A stretch of 64,000 nucleotides of DNA, taken from positions 620,001 to 684,000 of the forward strand of contig NZ_WVHS01000002.1 of assembly GCF_009834915.1 (NCBI RefSeq). The letters run 5' to 3'. Source of the DNA: Hufsiella ginkgonis. Lineage in GTDB: Bacteria; Bacteroidota; Bacteroidia; Sphingobacteriales; Sphingobacteriaceae. The notes below the pieces were generated by a model, which saw only the letters and a program-made list of their open reading frames with translations, was not told the origin of the DNA and did not search any database. Each line of letters starts with the position of its first letter. Within the stretch, counting starts at the first letter, position 1. Of the stretch, positions 43,234-51,007 are shown in pieces. Made by a program: the position numbers and the translations under genes.

Positions 43234-45240
43234 AATTTGTTCCAATGCCTCTGCCACTTCACTAACCGGCAATTGGCAGGTTCTGTTTTTGCAGACGAAT
43301 ATTTTAGTCTCCGGGAGCCACTTGTCGGCGAGCAAAGGTAACGTTCCTGTTTTACCACCAAAAAGAATTTTGTTAGGAACATAATGGGTGGCCAGTTCTT
43401 GTCTCTTTTCCATGGATCCCTGGCCGGTTATGGCGATCTCGTACAACCCAAACACTTCAAACAGCAATAAACCGGCCCAGTTGGAATAAGAGGACCCGTA
43501 ACCTTTGATATGCGGAAACACATTGGCAAGCATCTGCCTGGCAGTGGCTACGTACTTATCGTCGTTAAACAAGTGTCCCAGCCGGTACAGGTTATGTGCC
43601 ATCATCGAGTTTGACGAAGGGATCACATTATCCATGATCTCGAGCTTCCTGGCGATGAGTGCTTTATCTCCCGCGGAGGTGTAAAAGAACAGGCCGGATT
43701 GCCGGTCAAAAAAATGAGCGATGGCGTAGTCAGCCAGCTTTCGCGCATCTGATAACCAGTTCTCATCAAAAGTCGCCTCGTACAGGGCGATGAAACCGTC
43801 GATGATAAATGCGTAATCGTCCAGGAAGCCGGCCCCGTTCCAACCTTCGCCAGGGCTCGCCTGGTATAATCTTTTGATCGAATTATCCGGAAGCACCAGG
43901 TGTTCTTTTACGAACCTGGCATTTTTCAGGGCGGAGTCCAGGAAAGGTCTTTCGGCAAATGCGTCGTAAGCGTCCACCAGGCCCCTTATCATCAACCCGT
44001 TCCATGACGCCAGTATCTTGTTATCCAGGCCCGGCCTGATGCGTGTATCGCGATAGCGGGCAACTTTATCTTTAGCCCTTGCCAGTATCTTAAGCATTTC
44101 TGTTTCCGGCATACCAAGCTTATGGGCCACAGCGCTATCGTCCTCTTTTCTTTTGAAAATATTCGTGTGCTCTTCCTGCCAGTTCCCCGTTTCCGTTACG
44201 TTAAAATAAGTACTGAACACGGGTTCGTCCCCGCCCAGGAGCTCCTGCAGCTCACTTCGTGTAAACGTATAGAACTTACCCTCGGTCCCTTCGCTATCTG
44301 CATCGAGTGCGGAATAAAAACCGCCTTCGGGCGAGGTCATCTCGCGTTCGAGCCAGTCAAGCGTCTCGAACACCACCTGTTTATACAGCGGATCGCCACA
44401 ATACCGGTATCCTTCTGCGTACAGGCTTACAAGCTGTGCATTATCATATAACATTTTCTCGAAATGGGGCACGTGCCACTCGCCGTCCACCGAGTACCGG
44501 GCAAAGCCCCCGCCAATATGGTCATAGATCCCGCCATAAGCCATTTTCTCCAGGGTAAGCCTGGCTACCAGGTTGGCGGCATCGTCCTCCATTAACCAAG
44601 CGTACCGAAACATAAATTGCCAGTTATTGGGCAATGGAAATTTTGGCGCCCGGTTATACCCGCCCGCCGTAGTATCGAAATAACGCTTCCAGGGTGTGAA
44701 AATATCTTCAAGATGGCGGGTGGTATAAAGATCCACCGGTTCCGCTATGCCTGGGATCTCGCTATTGCGGATGCCTTCAGTAAGGCGTTCCGCGTACTCC
44801 ACAGCTTCTGCGGGCCGGTCGCGCCAGAATGCGGAGAGGTTAAGCAGCAGGTTCTTCCAGTCGCCATTGCGAAAATAAGTACCGCCGTATACCGGACGCT
44901 GATCGGGCAGGCAAAAACAATTCAACGGCCACCCGCCGCCGCCTGTCATCAGCTGAACGGCGTACATGTAAACCTGGTCGATGTCCGGACGCTCCTCCCG
45001 GTCGATCTTGATGCACACAAAATGTGCATTCATGATAGCGGCAACGGATTCGTCTTCAAAACTTTCGTGTTCCATTACATGGCACCAGTGGCAGGCTGAA
45101 TACCCGATGCTCACCAGGATCAGCTTATTTTCTTTTACTGCCAAATCGAGCGCTTCATCTCCCCATGGATACCAGTTTACCGGGTTGTGGGCGTGCTGCT
45201 GCAGGTAAGGCGACGTTTCGCCGATGAGTTTATTAGGCAT
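43222..45240 (-). CDS. Thioredoxin-domain protein, DUF255 (YyaL/SSP411 type)
   Basis: A 672-residue protein. The N-terminal DUF255 thioredoxin-like domain starts with [18 protein letters not shown] and has the [14 protein letters not shown] active-site motif near residue 50. A long alpha/alpha barrel follows (residues about 200-670), with [27 protein letters not shown] and FHVP-like [15 protein letters not shown] segments similar to N-acylglucosamine-2-epimerase-like folds. No signal peptide. The biochemical role of the family is unknown. The last residues ISDQ and the stop codon fall inside a heptad repeat, so the C-terminus may have been changed by the repeat. Confidence 0.88.
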   Translation of the reverse strand: MPNKLIGETSPYLQQHAHNPVNWYPWGDEALDLAVKENKLILVSIGYSACHWCHVMEHESFEDESVAAIMNAHFVCIKIDREERPDIDQVYMYAVQLMTGGGGWPLNCFCLPDQRPVYGGTYFRNGDWKNLLLNLSAFWRDRPAEAVEYAERLTEGIRNSEIPGIAEPVDLYTTRHLEDIFTPWKRYFDTTAGGYNRAPKFPLPNNWQFMFRYAWLMEDDAANLVARLTLEKMAYGGIYDHIGGGFARYSVDGEWHVPHFEKMLYDNAQLVSLYAEGYRYCGDPLYKQVVFETLDWLEREMTSPEGGFYSALDADSEGTEGKFYTFTRSELQELLGGDEPVFSTYFNVTETGNWQEEHTNIFKRKEDDSAVAHKLGMPETEMLKILARAKDKVARYRDTRIRPGLDNKILASWNGLMIRGLVDAYDAFAERPFLDSALKNARFVKEHLVLPDNSIKRLYQASPGEGWNGAGFLDDYAFIIDGFIALYEATFDENWLSDARKLADYAIAHFFDRQSGLFFYTSAGDKALIARKLEIMDNVIPSSNSMMAHNLYRLGHLFNDDKYVATARQMLANVFPHIKGYGSSYSNWAGLLLFEVFGLYEIAITGQGSMEKRQELATHYVPNKILFGGKTGTLPLLADKWLPETKIFVCKNRTCQLPVSEVAEALEQISDQ

Positions 45241-45280
45241 AGTAACTGTTATAAAGGTAAAGGTTGGAATGTGGAAATGT

Positions 45281-45313
45281 TTTGCAACTTTTGAAAAAGT
45301 GTGGCTAGTTTTG
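45281..45313 (+). promoter_or_regulatory. Promoter of the dipeptide epimerase gene
   Basis: TTTG at 45281-45284, a 21-nt spacer and TAGTTTTG at 45306-45313, matching both Bacteroidota boxes. It ends 17 nt before ATG 45331 and supports that start. Confidence 0.6.
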
Positions 45314-45330
45314 AAACGCCATCGTCATTT

Positions 45331-46428
45331 ATGCTTATCACGCACATCGAAATCTACCGTTTCAGTATCAAAATGCATCCGTTCGTTATCGCCACGGGAA
45401 CCATGTTTTATGCGCAGAACGTATTTATCCGCGTGTATACCAACCAAGGTTTTTACGGCGTAGGGGAATGCTCTGCATTCCCGATGATCGTCGGGGAAAC
45501 CCAGGACACCTGCCTGGCGATGGCAAAAGATTTCGCTGCCTTGTGGAAAGGAAAAGACCCGCTCGATATACCGGCCAGGATGCAGGAGCTCCATGATTTT
45601 ACTGCCGGCAACGCCACTATCAAAAGCGCGTTTGATATGGCATTATACGACATCGCCGCCAAGGCGGAAAACCAACCCTTATACCGGTTTCTCGGCGGGG
45701 CCAGGCGTACAATTGAAACCGATATCACGGTAGGTATTGCCGCTGCCGGAGAAATGGCGGCAAAGGCAGCGCATTTTATAGAGATGGGCGCCACTAAGCT
45801 TAAAATTAAGTTGGGAAAAAACGCTGCCCAGGATATTAACCGGGTGAAGGCCATCAGACAGTCGGTGGGCGAAGCGCCGGTTATCCGTATTGATGCCAAC
45901 CAGGGCTGGGACTTCGAAGACGCGGCCACCGCCTTAAAAGGCATGGAGCCTTATAACATACAGTTTTGTGAGCAGCCAATGCGAAAATGGAATGACCACC
46001 GTCTTGCTGAACTGCGGAGAGCTACGGCCATTAAGATCATGGCAGATGAAAGCTGCTTCGATCATCATGATGCCGGGCGACTGGCTGCCGCCGAAGCATG
46101 CGACTACATCAACATCAAATTCTCCAAATCAGGCGGGATACTGGAGGCGCTCAAAATTCACGAGCTATCGAAAAAAGCCGGCATCCCCTGTATGATCGGG
46201 GGAATGCTCGAAAGCCGGATCGCGCTTAGCGCCAAGCTACACTTTGCTTACGCTTGCAGCGGTATCGTCTTTCATGACATGGATACCTGTATGCTCGGCC
46301 ATCTCGAAGATCCCTGCGAGGGCGGCATACGGTTCAGCGGTTTCTTGCTCGACATTGAAGATACACCCGGAATTGGCGCGGATGCCAATGAAGCGTTTCT
46401 TCAGAAATGTGAAAAGATCGTTATTTAA
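45331..46428 (+). CDS. Dipeptide (L-Ala-D/L-Glu-type) epimerase, enolase superfamily
   Basis: A 365-residue enolase-superfamily enzyme. Catalytic and metal residues are seen in order: the KxK motif in TKLKIKLG, the first metal Asp in RIDANQGW, Glu in FCEQPM, Asp in MADESCF, and the second-base lysine in NIKFSKSGGI. This pattern is that of the muconate-lactonizing/dipeptide epimerase group, which epimerises L-Ala-D-Glu from murein turnover; other dipeptides are possible. It is convergent with an M20 dipeptidase (4 nt overlap at the ends), which fits murein-peptide recycling. Start ATG 45331 is supported by a promoter upstream. Confidence 0.88.
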   Translation: MLITHIEIYRFSIKMHPFVIATGTMFYAQNVFIRVYTNQGFYGVGECSAFPMIVGETQDTCLAMAKDFAALWKGKDPLDIPARMQELHDFTAGNATIKSAFDMALYDIAAKAENQPLYRFLGGARRTIETDITVGIAAAGEMAAKAAHFIEMGATKLKIKLGKNAAQDINRVKAIRQSVGEAPVIRIDANQGWDFEDAATALKGMEPYNIQFCEQPMRKWNDHRLAELRRATAIKIMADESCFDHHDAGRLAAAEACDYINIKFSKSGGILEALKIHELSKKAGIPCMIGGMLESRIALSAKLHFAYACSGIVFHDMDTCMLGHLEDPCEGGIRFSGFLLDIEDTPGIGADANEAFLQKCEKIVI

Positions 46429-47801
46429 TTTGCTTTCATCAGCGCCGCATAGTATTTGTGAAATAACGGGATCGTTTCTATACCCTTGTAAAAATTTGCC
46501 ACATCGAACTTTTCGTTTGGCGAATGGAGGTTGTCACTATCTAGACCGAACCCCATAAGCACCGTCTTTATGCCAAGCTCCTGTTCAAAAAGCGACACGA
46601 TGGGTATACTTCCACCTCCGCGCGTAGGAATAGGCTTCTTACCAAAGGCTTCCTCAACGGCTTTTTCCGCTGCCCGGAACGCTATACTGTCGGTTGGTGT
46701 TACCACCGGTTCGCCGCCATGATGCGGGGTGATCTTTACCTTCACGTAAGGAGGAGCGATCTTTTCAAAGTGCGTCTTAAACAGTTCGAATATCTTGCCT
46801 GACTGCTGGTGAGGCACCAGCCGCATCGAGATCTTGGCATTGGCCTTTGACGGCAGCACCGTTTTGGCGCCCTCACCGATATAGCCGCTCCAGATACCGT
46901 TCACCTCAAGGGTCGGGCGGGTACCAGTGCGCTCTATCGTGGTGTAACCCTCTTCGCCCCAAAGCGCGTTCACGCCGAGGTCAGCTTTGTACGCGTCTTC
47001 ATCGTAGGGTGCCTGGTTCAGCGCATCCCGCTCGGCGGCACTTAGATCGTCAACGTCATCGTAGAACCCGGGAATGGTAATGCGATTCTGATCATCGTGC
47101 AGCGACGCGATCATTTTTGCCAGGATGGTGGCAGGATTTGCAACCGCACCGCCGTAAACGCCTGAATGGAGGTCGCGATCCGGGCCGGTGACTTCCACTT
47201 CGAGATAAGTAAGACCGCGTAAACCGGTTTCAAGGGAAGGATGTTCCAGGCTGATCATCGCGGTGTCGGAGATCAGTACCACATCAGCCTTAAGGCGCTC
47301 TTTTTCTGCGCCGACAAAGATCCCCAGGTTATTAGAGCCGACTTCTTCCTCGCCTTCTATCATGAACTTAATGTTGCAGGGCAGCGTGCCTGTTTCTATC
47401 ATCAGTTCAAATGCTTTTACGTGCATGTAAAACTGGCCTTTATCGTCACAGGCGCCGCGCGCGAAGATCTTGCCGTCGCGGATAACAGGCTCAAATGGCG
47501 GCGTTTCCCATAACTCCAGCGGGTCTGGCGGTTGTACGTCGTAATGGCCATATACCAGCACCGTCGGCAACGCCGGATCAATGATCTTCTCGCCAAAAAC
47601 GATTGGATATCCCGCCGTAGCACACACTTCTACGTGCTCTGCACCGGCTTCTGTCAGCTTTGCGGCAACGTAGGCGGCGGTGCTCAATACATCGGCTTTG
47701 TACTTTGGATCCGCACTCACGGACGGGAATTTAAGCAGCTCGAATAGTTCATCCAGAAAACGCTGCTTGTTATCGGCTATATATTGTTTGATATTTTGCA
47801 T
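46425..47801 (-). CDS. M20-family metallodipeptidase
   Basis: A 458-residue dizinc peptidase of the PepV/CNDP-like group. Metal ligands and base are visible: GHYDVQP (His, Asp), GACDDKGQ (bridging Asp), EGEEEVGS (catalytic Glu and Glu ligand), ISDTAM and, at the end, LDSDNLHSPNEKF. The lid domain is at residues about 200-350. It has no signal peptide and should cleave small peptides in the cytosol. The TATATTTG promoter box upstream and the convergent epimerase gene suggest separate expression with a linked function. Confidence 0.9.
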   Translation of the reverse strand: MQNIKQYIADNKQRFLDELFELLKFPSVSADPKYKADVLSTAAYVAAKLTEAGAEHVEVCATAGYPIVFGEKIIDPALPTVLVYGHYDVQPPDPLELWETPPFEPVIRDGKIFARGACDDKGQFYMHVKAFELMIETGTLPCNIKFMIEGEEEVGSNNLGIFVGAEKERLKADVVLISDTAMISLEHPSLETGLRGLTYLEVEVTGPDRDLHSGVYGGAVANPATILAKMIASLHDDQNRITIPGFYDDVDDLSAAERDALNQAPYDEDAYKADLGVNALWGEEGYTTIERTGTRPTLEVNGIWSGYIGEGAKTVLPSKANAKISMRLVPHQQSGKIFELFKTHFEKIAPPYVKVKITPHHGGEPVVTPTDSIAFRAAEKAVEEAFGKKPIPTRGGGSIPIVSLFEQELGIKTVLMGFGLDSDNLHSPNEKFDVANFYKGIETIPLFHKYYAALMKAN

Positions 47802-47818
47802 GTCAATAGGGTTTACGG

Positions 47819-47847
47819 CAAATATATAACTTCTGCTTATGAGGCAA
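47819..47847 (-). promoter_or_regulatory. Promoter of the M20 dipeptidase gene
   Basis: Minus strand: TTG at 47847-47845, an 18-nt spacer, then TATATTTG ending at 47819. The -7 box ends 17 nt before the ATG. It lies in the 85-nt gap that also ends the IGTWD peptide array, so the array transcript could read into this gene. Confidence 0.6.
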
Positions 47848-47886
47848 GAAGAACATCCCGCGTAAACAGATGAAACCCGGTAACTG

Positions 47887-48060
47887 TTAATCCCAGGTGC
47901 CGATTTCTTTCGAGATCAATACTTCTGCCTGCGGCAGGGTCTTCCTGATCCCGATGACTTGTTTGCCAGCTGGTTTTGCAGGATGGTCCTTAGCTAAAGT
48001 TGTAAAGCCTAAAATGGCTGTCAATACTGCTGCTGAACTTAAAATGGCGATCTTTTTCAT
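47887..48060 (-). CDS. IGTWD-family exported peptide A
   Basis: A 57-residue protein. It has a signal peptide (MKKIAILSS, hydrophobic core, cleavage near TLAK) without a lipobox cysteine. The mature part is short and ends exactly in EIGTWD before the stop. A VIGIRK segment 12 residues earlier resembles the VLKIKK of the neighbouring lipoproteins. It is the last of seven tandem small genes, about 70 nt after the previous one. I do not recognise the family; the shared motif is the only link. Function unknown. Confidence 0.7.
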   Translation of the reverse strand: MKKIAILSSAAVLTAILGFTTLAKDHPAKPAGKQVIGIRKTLPQAEVLISKEIGTWD

Positions 48061-48128
48061 GATTGTTATCGTTGAGCGTTATTAATATGATGCGTTAATT
48101 GATGGCATTGATAATAAATGTTGAACTA

Positions 48129-48296
48129 TTACAGATTGCCAGTGCTGCCTGAATCTATCCTCCCGTCCCAGGTACCGATGTCGCGGATATCCGCTACTTT
48201 CTTGATCTTTAAGACCGGTTGAGCTGCTTCTTCCTTTTTGCACGAGGTGAATGCGATCCCTGAAAGGATGATGAGGGCAAGTGTTGTCTTTTTCAT
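48129..48296 (-). CDS. IGTWD-family small lipoprotein B
   Basis: A 55-residue predicted lipoprotein. The signal peptide MKKTTLALIILSGIAFTSC ends in the lipobox FTSC (Cys19). A charged linker KKEEAAQP follows, then the core VLKIKKVADIRDIGTWD at residues 28-44. Its tail GRIDSGSTGNL differs from the other copies, so its 3' end is diverged. It is the penultimate gene of the array. The lipid anchor should place the peptide in the outer membrane or the periplasmic face of the inner membrane. Function unknown. Confidence 0.75.
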   Translation of the reverse strand: MKKTTLALIILSGIAFTSCKKEEAAQPVLKIKKVADIRDIGTWDGRIDSGSTGNL

Positions 48297-48348
48297 GTTG
48301 TTTTAATCGTTAAGGTGTTAATAACTTATTTTACTGGTCTGTTGATAA

Positions 48349-48510
48349 TTACGGGTTGCTGAGGGAATCGCTTCTTCCGTCCCAGGTACCGATGTCGCGG
48401 ATGTCCGCTACTTTCTTGATCTTCAAGACCGGTTGAGCTGCTTCTTCTTTTTTGCACGAGGTGAATGCGATCCCTGAAAGGATGATGAGGGCAAATGCTG
48501 TCTTTTTCAT
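48349..48510 (-). CDS. IGTWD-family small lipoprotein C
   Basis: A 53-residue lipoprotein nearly identical to B, D and E. Signal peptide with lipobox FTSC (Cys19), linker KKEEAAQP, core VLKIKKVADIRDIGTWD, tail GRSDSLSNP. Codons GTC/ATC-type synonymous changes separate it from its neighbours while the core peptide is unchanged. It is the third of five lipoprotein copies counted from the promoter-distal end. No terminator separates it from its neighbours, so the array is probably one transcript. Confidence 0.75.
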   Translation of the reverse strand: MKKTAFALIILSGIAFTSCKKEEAAQPVLKIKKVADIRDIGTWDGRSDSLSNP

Positions 48511-48560
48511 GTGTTTTAATCGTTAAGGTGTTAATAACTTATTTACTGGTCTGTTGATGA

Positions 48561-48722
48561 TTACGGGTTGCTGAGGGAATCGCTTCTTCCGTCCCAGGTA
48601 CCTATGTCGCGGATGTCCGATACTTTCTTGATCTTTAAGACCGGTTGAGCTGCTTCTTCTTTTTTGCACGAAGTGAATGCGATCCCTGAAAGGATGATGA
48701 GGGCAAATGCTGTCTTTTTCAT
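48561..48722 (-). CDS. IGTWD-family small lipoprotein D
   Basis: A 53-residue lipoprotein like C, with a single core replacement: VSDIRDIGTWD in place of VADIRDIGTWD. The lipobox FTSC, KKEEAAQP linker and GRSDSLSNP tail are unchanged. This is the only non-synonymous difference that I see within the core region among copies B to F. Confidence 0.75.
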   Translation of the reverse strand: MKKTAFALIILSGIAFTSCKKEEAAQPVLKIKKVSDIRDIGTWDGRSDSLSNP

Positions 48723-48774
48723 GTTGTTTTAATCGTTAAGGTGTTAATAACTTATTTTGCTGGTCTGTTGATAA

Positions 48775-48936
48775 TTACGGGTTGCTGAGGGAATCGCTTC
48801 TTCCGTCCCAGGTACCTATGTCGCGGATATCCGCTACTTTCTTGATCTTTAAGACCGGTTGAGCTGCTTCTTCTTTTTTGCACGAGGTGAATGCGATCCC
48901 TGAAAGGATGATGAGGGCGAATGCTGTCTTTTTCAT
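48775..48936 (-). CDS. IGTWD-family small lipoprotein E
   Basis: A 53-residue lipoprotein with the same amino-acid sequence as copy C but several synonymous base differences (for example in the Asp-Ile and Ile-Gly codons). Lipobox FTSC at Cys19, core VLKIKKVADIRDIGTWD. It is the first lipoprotein of the second 426-bp module read from the promoter side. Confidence 0.75.
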   Translation of the reverse strand: MKKTAFALIILSGIAFTSCKKEEAAQPVLKIKKVADIRDIGTWDGRSDSLSNP

Positions 48937-48986
48937 GTGTTTTAATCGTTAAGGTGTTAATAACTTATTTACTGGTCTGTTGATAA

Positions 48987-49148
48987 TTACGGGTTGCTGA
49001 GGGAATCGCTTCTTCCGTCCCAGGTACCGATGTCGCGGATGTCCGCTACTTTTTTGATCTTCAAGACCGGTTGAGCTGTTTCTTCTTTTTTGCAGGAAAC
49101 CAGGGCAAATCCCATTACAATGCATAATGCAAGCGCATGTTTTTTCAT
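48987..49148 (-). CDS. IGTWD-family small lipoprotein F
   Basis: A 53-residue lipoprotein whose signal peptide differs from the other copies (MKKHALALCIVMGFALVSC, lipobox LVSC), while the mature part is almost the same: linker KKEETAQP, core VLKIKKVADIRDIGTWD, tail GRSDSLSNP. The abrupt change at the lipobox suggests recombination or gene conversion among copies, leaving an older signal sequence here. It is the first lipoprotein after gene G. Confidence 0.75.
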   Translation of the reverse strand: MKKHALALCIVMGFALVSCKKEETAQPVLKIKKVADIRDIGTWDGRSDSLSNP

Positions 49149-49201
49149 GTTAATTTTTGAATGAATGAATAAATAGATAAGTAGAATATACGGGATGTAT
49201 A

Positions 49202-49336
49202 TTAATCCCAGGTCCCGATCGTACGGGATTCAACGAGCGTTTTTATGTGTAATACCCGGAAAGAAACCTTTTTATTTTTCCGGGGAGCGGCAGAAGCGAT
49301 CACGACAACGAGTAGAGAGAGTGCTAATTTTTTCAT
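49202..49336 (-). CDS. IGTWD-family exported peptide G (promoter-proximal)
   Basis: A 44-residue protein, the first gene after the array promoter. The N-terminus MKKLALSLLVVVIASAAP is a signal peptide without a lipobox. The mature part contains VLHIKTLVESRTIGTWD and ends exactly at Asp, aligning with the lipoprotein core VLKIKKVADIRDIGTWD. The conserved positions are VL-IK and IGTWD; those between vary. Like copy A it has no tail after IGTWD. The promoter lies about 27 nt upstream. Function unknown. Confidence 0.7.
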   Translation of the reverse strand: MKKLALSLLVVVIASAAPRKNKKVSFRVLHIKTLVESRTIGTWD

Positions 49337-49351
49337 GAGCTTTAGATGGAT

Positions 49352-49401
49352 TTTGAGGTTAACTAAATTAATATTTTCTCTAGAAGTACCTCAAAGTTAA
49401 C
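49352..49401. promoter_or_regulatory. Inverted repeat and paired GTTAAC palindromes in the divergent region
   Basis: TTTGAGGT (49352-49359) and ACCTCAAA (49388-49395) form an 8-bp inverted repeat with a 28-nt loop. GTTAAC palindromes sit at 49358-49363 and 49396-49401. The repeat overlaps the -33 and -7 boxes of the peptide array, so it may be an operator. The rest of the 148-nt gap up to 49485 is AT-rich and contains a possible weak promoter for the kinase (TTTG at 49431). Confidence 0.45.
49363..49395 (-). promoter_or_regulatory. Putative promoter of the IGTWD peptide array
   Basis: Minus strand: TTTG (49395-49392), a 21-nt spacer, then TAATTTAG (49370-49363), one base off TAnnTTTG. Transcription would start about 20 nt before the first peptide gene. 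Confidence 0.5.
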
Positions 49402-49484
49402 GCTTTAAATTTTTTAGTGATTAAATAATATTTGATTATTTTTATTACGTAAACTTATCCTTTAGTGTTTCGTAAAACCTGCTG

Positions 49485-50954
49485 ATGAAGATCTTTAATT
49501 TTTTAGTGTTCCTCTTCCTTATTTGTACTTCTTCAACAGGTTATGGGTCATCAGTCGCCTATGAAGGCACCAAAGAGGACACTTCACGGGTTATCGAGCT
49601 GAATATACTGGGAAATAACAGCCGCTTAACCGATCCGCAACAAACCCTGGAGTATGCCAACCTAGCATTGGCACTGGCCAGGAAGCTTAATTACGACAAC
49701 GGTATCGCCGAGGCGTACCGCGTAAAAGGGATCGGGAATTATTACAAGTTCCAAACCGACAGCGCCGTTCAGAACTACCTTGAATCACTTAATTATTTTT
49801 CCCGGAGCGGGAACCTCGGCGGCCAGGCAAAAGTGTATAACAACATCGGTAACTTGTACCTCACGATGACCAAGGACTATGGTAACGCCCTTACTTACTT
49901 TAGGAAAGCATTCGTGATCGCCAAGAAATTGAACCTGCAAAGCCTGATCGCCGGTTTATACCTGAACATCGCTTCTACTTATCAGCGGCAGAATTTTTAT
50001 ACCAAATCGCTGGAGTACTACGGAAAAAGCTATGCGCTTTTTACCGAGCTCAAGATCACCACGGGGATCACCCAGTGTCTTCAAAACCTGAGCGCCGTTC
50101 ATAAAAAACTGGGCCACCTGGAAACTGCCGAGAAATACGCGTTAGAGGCCATCGAAAAAGCAAAGGCCGTGGACGAGAACTTCACCGTTGCCAGTACTAA
50201 CCTCACGCTATCAGGCATTTATGTAACGATGGGAAAATACAGGGAAGCACAAAAGGCCATCGATGAGGGACGTGAATATGCGGGTACCGATAAGAATTTT
50301 AAACGCGACTTCCTGGTGATTTCCTATACCCTTGAAAGCAAGCGGAACAACTATAAAAAAGCGTTCGAGTACCTCCAGCAGGTGTATAAAGAGGAAAGCG
50401 AATTATATTCCAACGATGCATCAGAGAAGTACAAACTGCAGGAGGCCAAGAACAAACAGGAACAGATCCAGAAAGAGAACGAGCTTACTATCGAGCGGCA
50501 AAAGAACAACATCCTGTTCGTTTGGGCCAGCGTGATCGTGTCCGTGCTGCTGGTAGTGGTGATCGTGCTGCTTACCGGGAACGTGCGGAAGAAAGCCAAG
50601 ACCAACAAACAGCTTACCGCCCTGAACCTGGAGATCTCTACGCAGAAGGAAAATCTCGACCGCATTAACCACAACCTCGAGGAAATTATCGACGAGCGTA
50701 CGCGCGACCTGAAGATCAAGAACAAAAAGCTCTCCGAATATTCGTCGCACCTCTCGCACCAGATCCGCGGCCCCGTGGCTACGCTGAAAGGGTTGATGAA
50801 CCTTGATAAAGAGGGGCTGATCGATAAAGATGAAGTGATCCAGCAAATGGAAAAATGCGTAAACGACATCGACGACAAAATCCTTCACATTAACGACATG
50901 CTGCACGATCCTCACAAGTACGGCTTCAAAAGCGAACTGCATAAAGATCTCTGA
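49485..50954 (+). CDS. TPR sensor-kinase-like protein lacking the ATPase domain
   Basis: A 489-residue protein. Signal peptide at residues 1-22, then about six periplasmic tetratricopeptide repeats (residues about 40-320) with segments such as AKVYNNIGNLYLTM, LIAGLYLNIASTYQRQ and YYGKSYALF. One transmembrane helix (residues about 343-365) leads to a coiled coil and a dimerisation/phosphoacceptor segment SHLSHQIRGPVATLKGLMNL with the H-box histidine near residue 424. The protein ends about 60 residues later with no HATPase domain; the next gene begins 50 nt on, so no hidden frame could supply it. It is divergent from the IGTWD array. It might be a receptor working through another kinase. Confidence 0.82.
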   Translation: MKIFNFLVFLFLICTSSTGYGSSVAYEGTKEDTSRVIELNILGNNSRLTDPQQTLEYANLALALARKLNYDNGIAEAYRVKGIGNYYKFQTDSAVQNYLESLNYFSRSGNLGGQAKVYNNIGNLYLTMTKDYGNALTYFRKAFVIAKKLNLQSLIAGLYLNIASTYQRQNFYTKSLEYYGKSYALFTELKITTGITQCLQNLSAVHKKLGHLETAEKYALEAIEKAKAVDENFTVASTNLTLSGIYVTMGKYREAQKAIDEGREYAGTDKNFKRDFLVISYTLESKRNNYKKAFEYLQQVYKEESELYSNDASEKYKLQEAKNKQEQIQKENELTIERQKNNILFVWASVIVSVLLVVVIVLLTGNVRKKAKTNKQLTALNLEISTQKENLDRINHNLEEIIDERTRDLKIKNKKLSEYSSHLSHQIRGPVATLKGLMNLDKEGLIDKDEVIQQMEKCVNDIDDKILHINDMLHDPHKYGFKSELHKDL

Positions 50955-50979
50955 TCCCTCCATTCTTCGTTCCTTTTCT

Positions 50980-50987
50980 TACTTTTG
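50980..50987 (+). promoter_or_regulatory. Putative -7 box of the helicase gene
   Basis: TACTTTTG, an exact TAnnTTTG match 20 nt before ATG 51008. No clear -33 box. Confidence 0.45.
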
Positions 50988-51007
50988 ACCTCTAATTTTT
51001 GACGGAG

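Larger units (their letters stand above)
48297..49148 (-). repeat. Tandem array of two 426-bp modules (four gene-plus-spacer units)
   Basis: Start-to-start distances of the five lipoprotein genes alternate 214, 212, 214, 212 bp. Spacers alternate between a long form (GTTGTTTT... CTTATTTT[A/G]CTGG) and a short form (GTGTTTT... CTTATTTACTGG). Positions 48297-48722 and 48723-49148 are therefore best read as two copies of one 426-bp two-gene module. Differences between copies within the core region are mostly synonymous. Confidence 0.85.

Noticed and set aside
48129-49148. Regularly spaced near-identical units suggesting a CRISPR array
   Set aside because: The units of about 213 bp are too long, the repeats are coding sequence with signal peptides, and there are no unique spacers of 30-40 nt and no cas genes.
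50351-50963. Minus-strand frames of 175 and 180 codons opposite the TPR sensor gene
   Set aside because: They are shadows of the sensor gene; compositionally skewed translations (Ser/Phe or Val/Phe-rich) with no domain.
50955-51007. A frameshifted HATPase domain after the TPR sensor gene
   Set aside because: Only about 50 nt separate its stop from the helicase start, too short for an ATPase domain in any frame.
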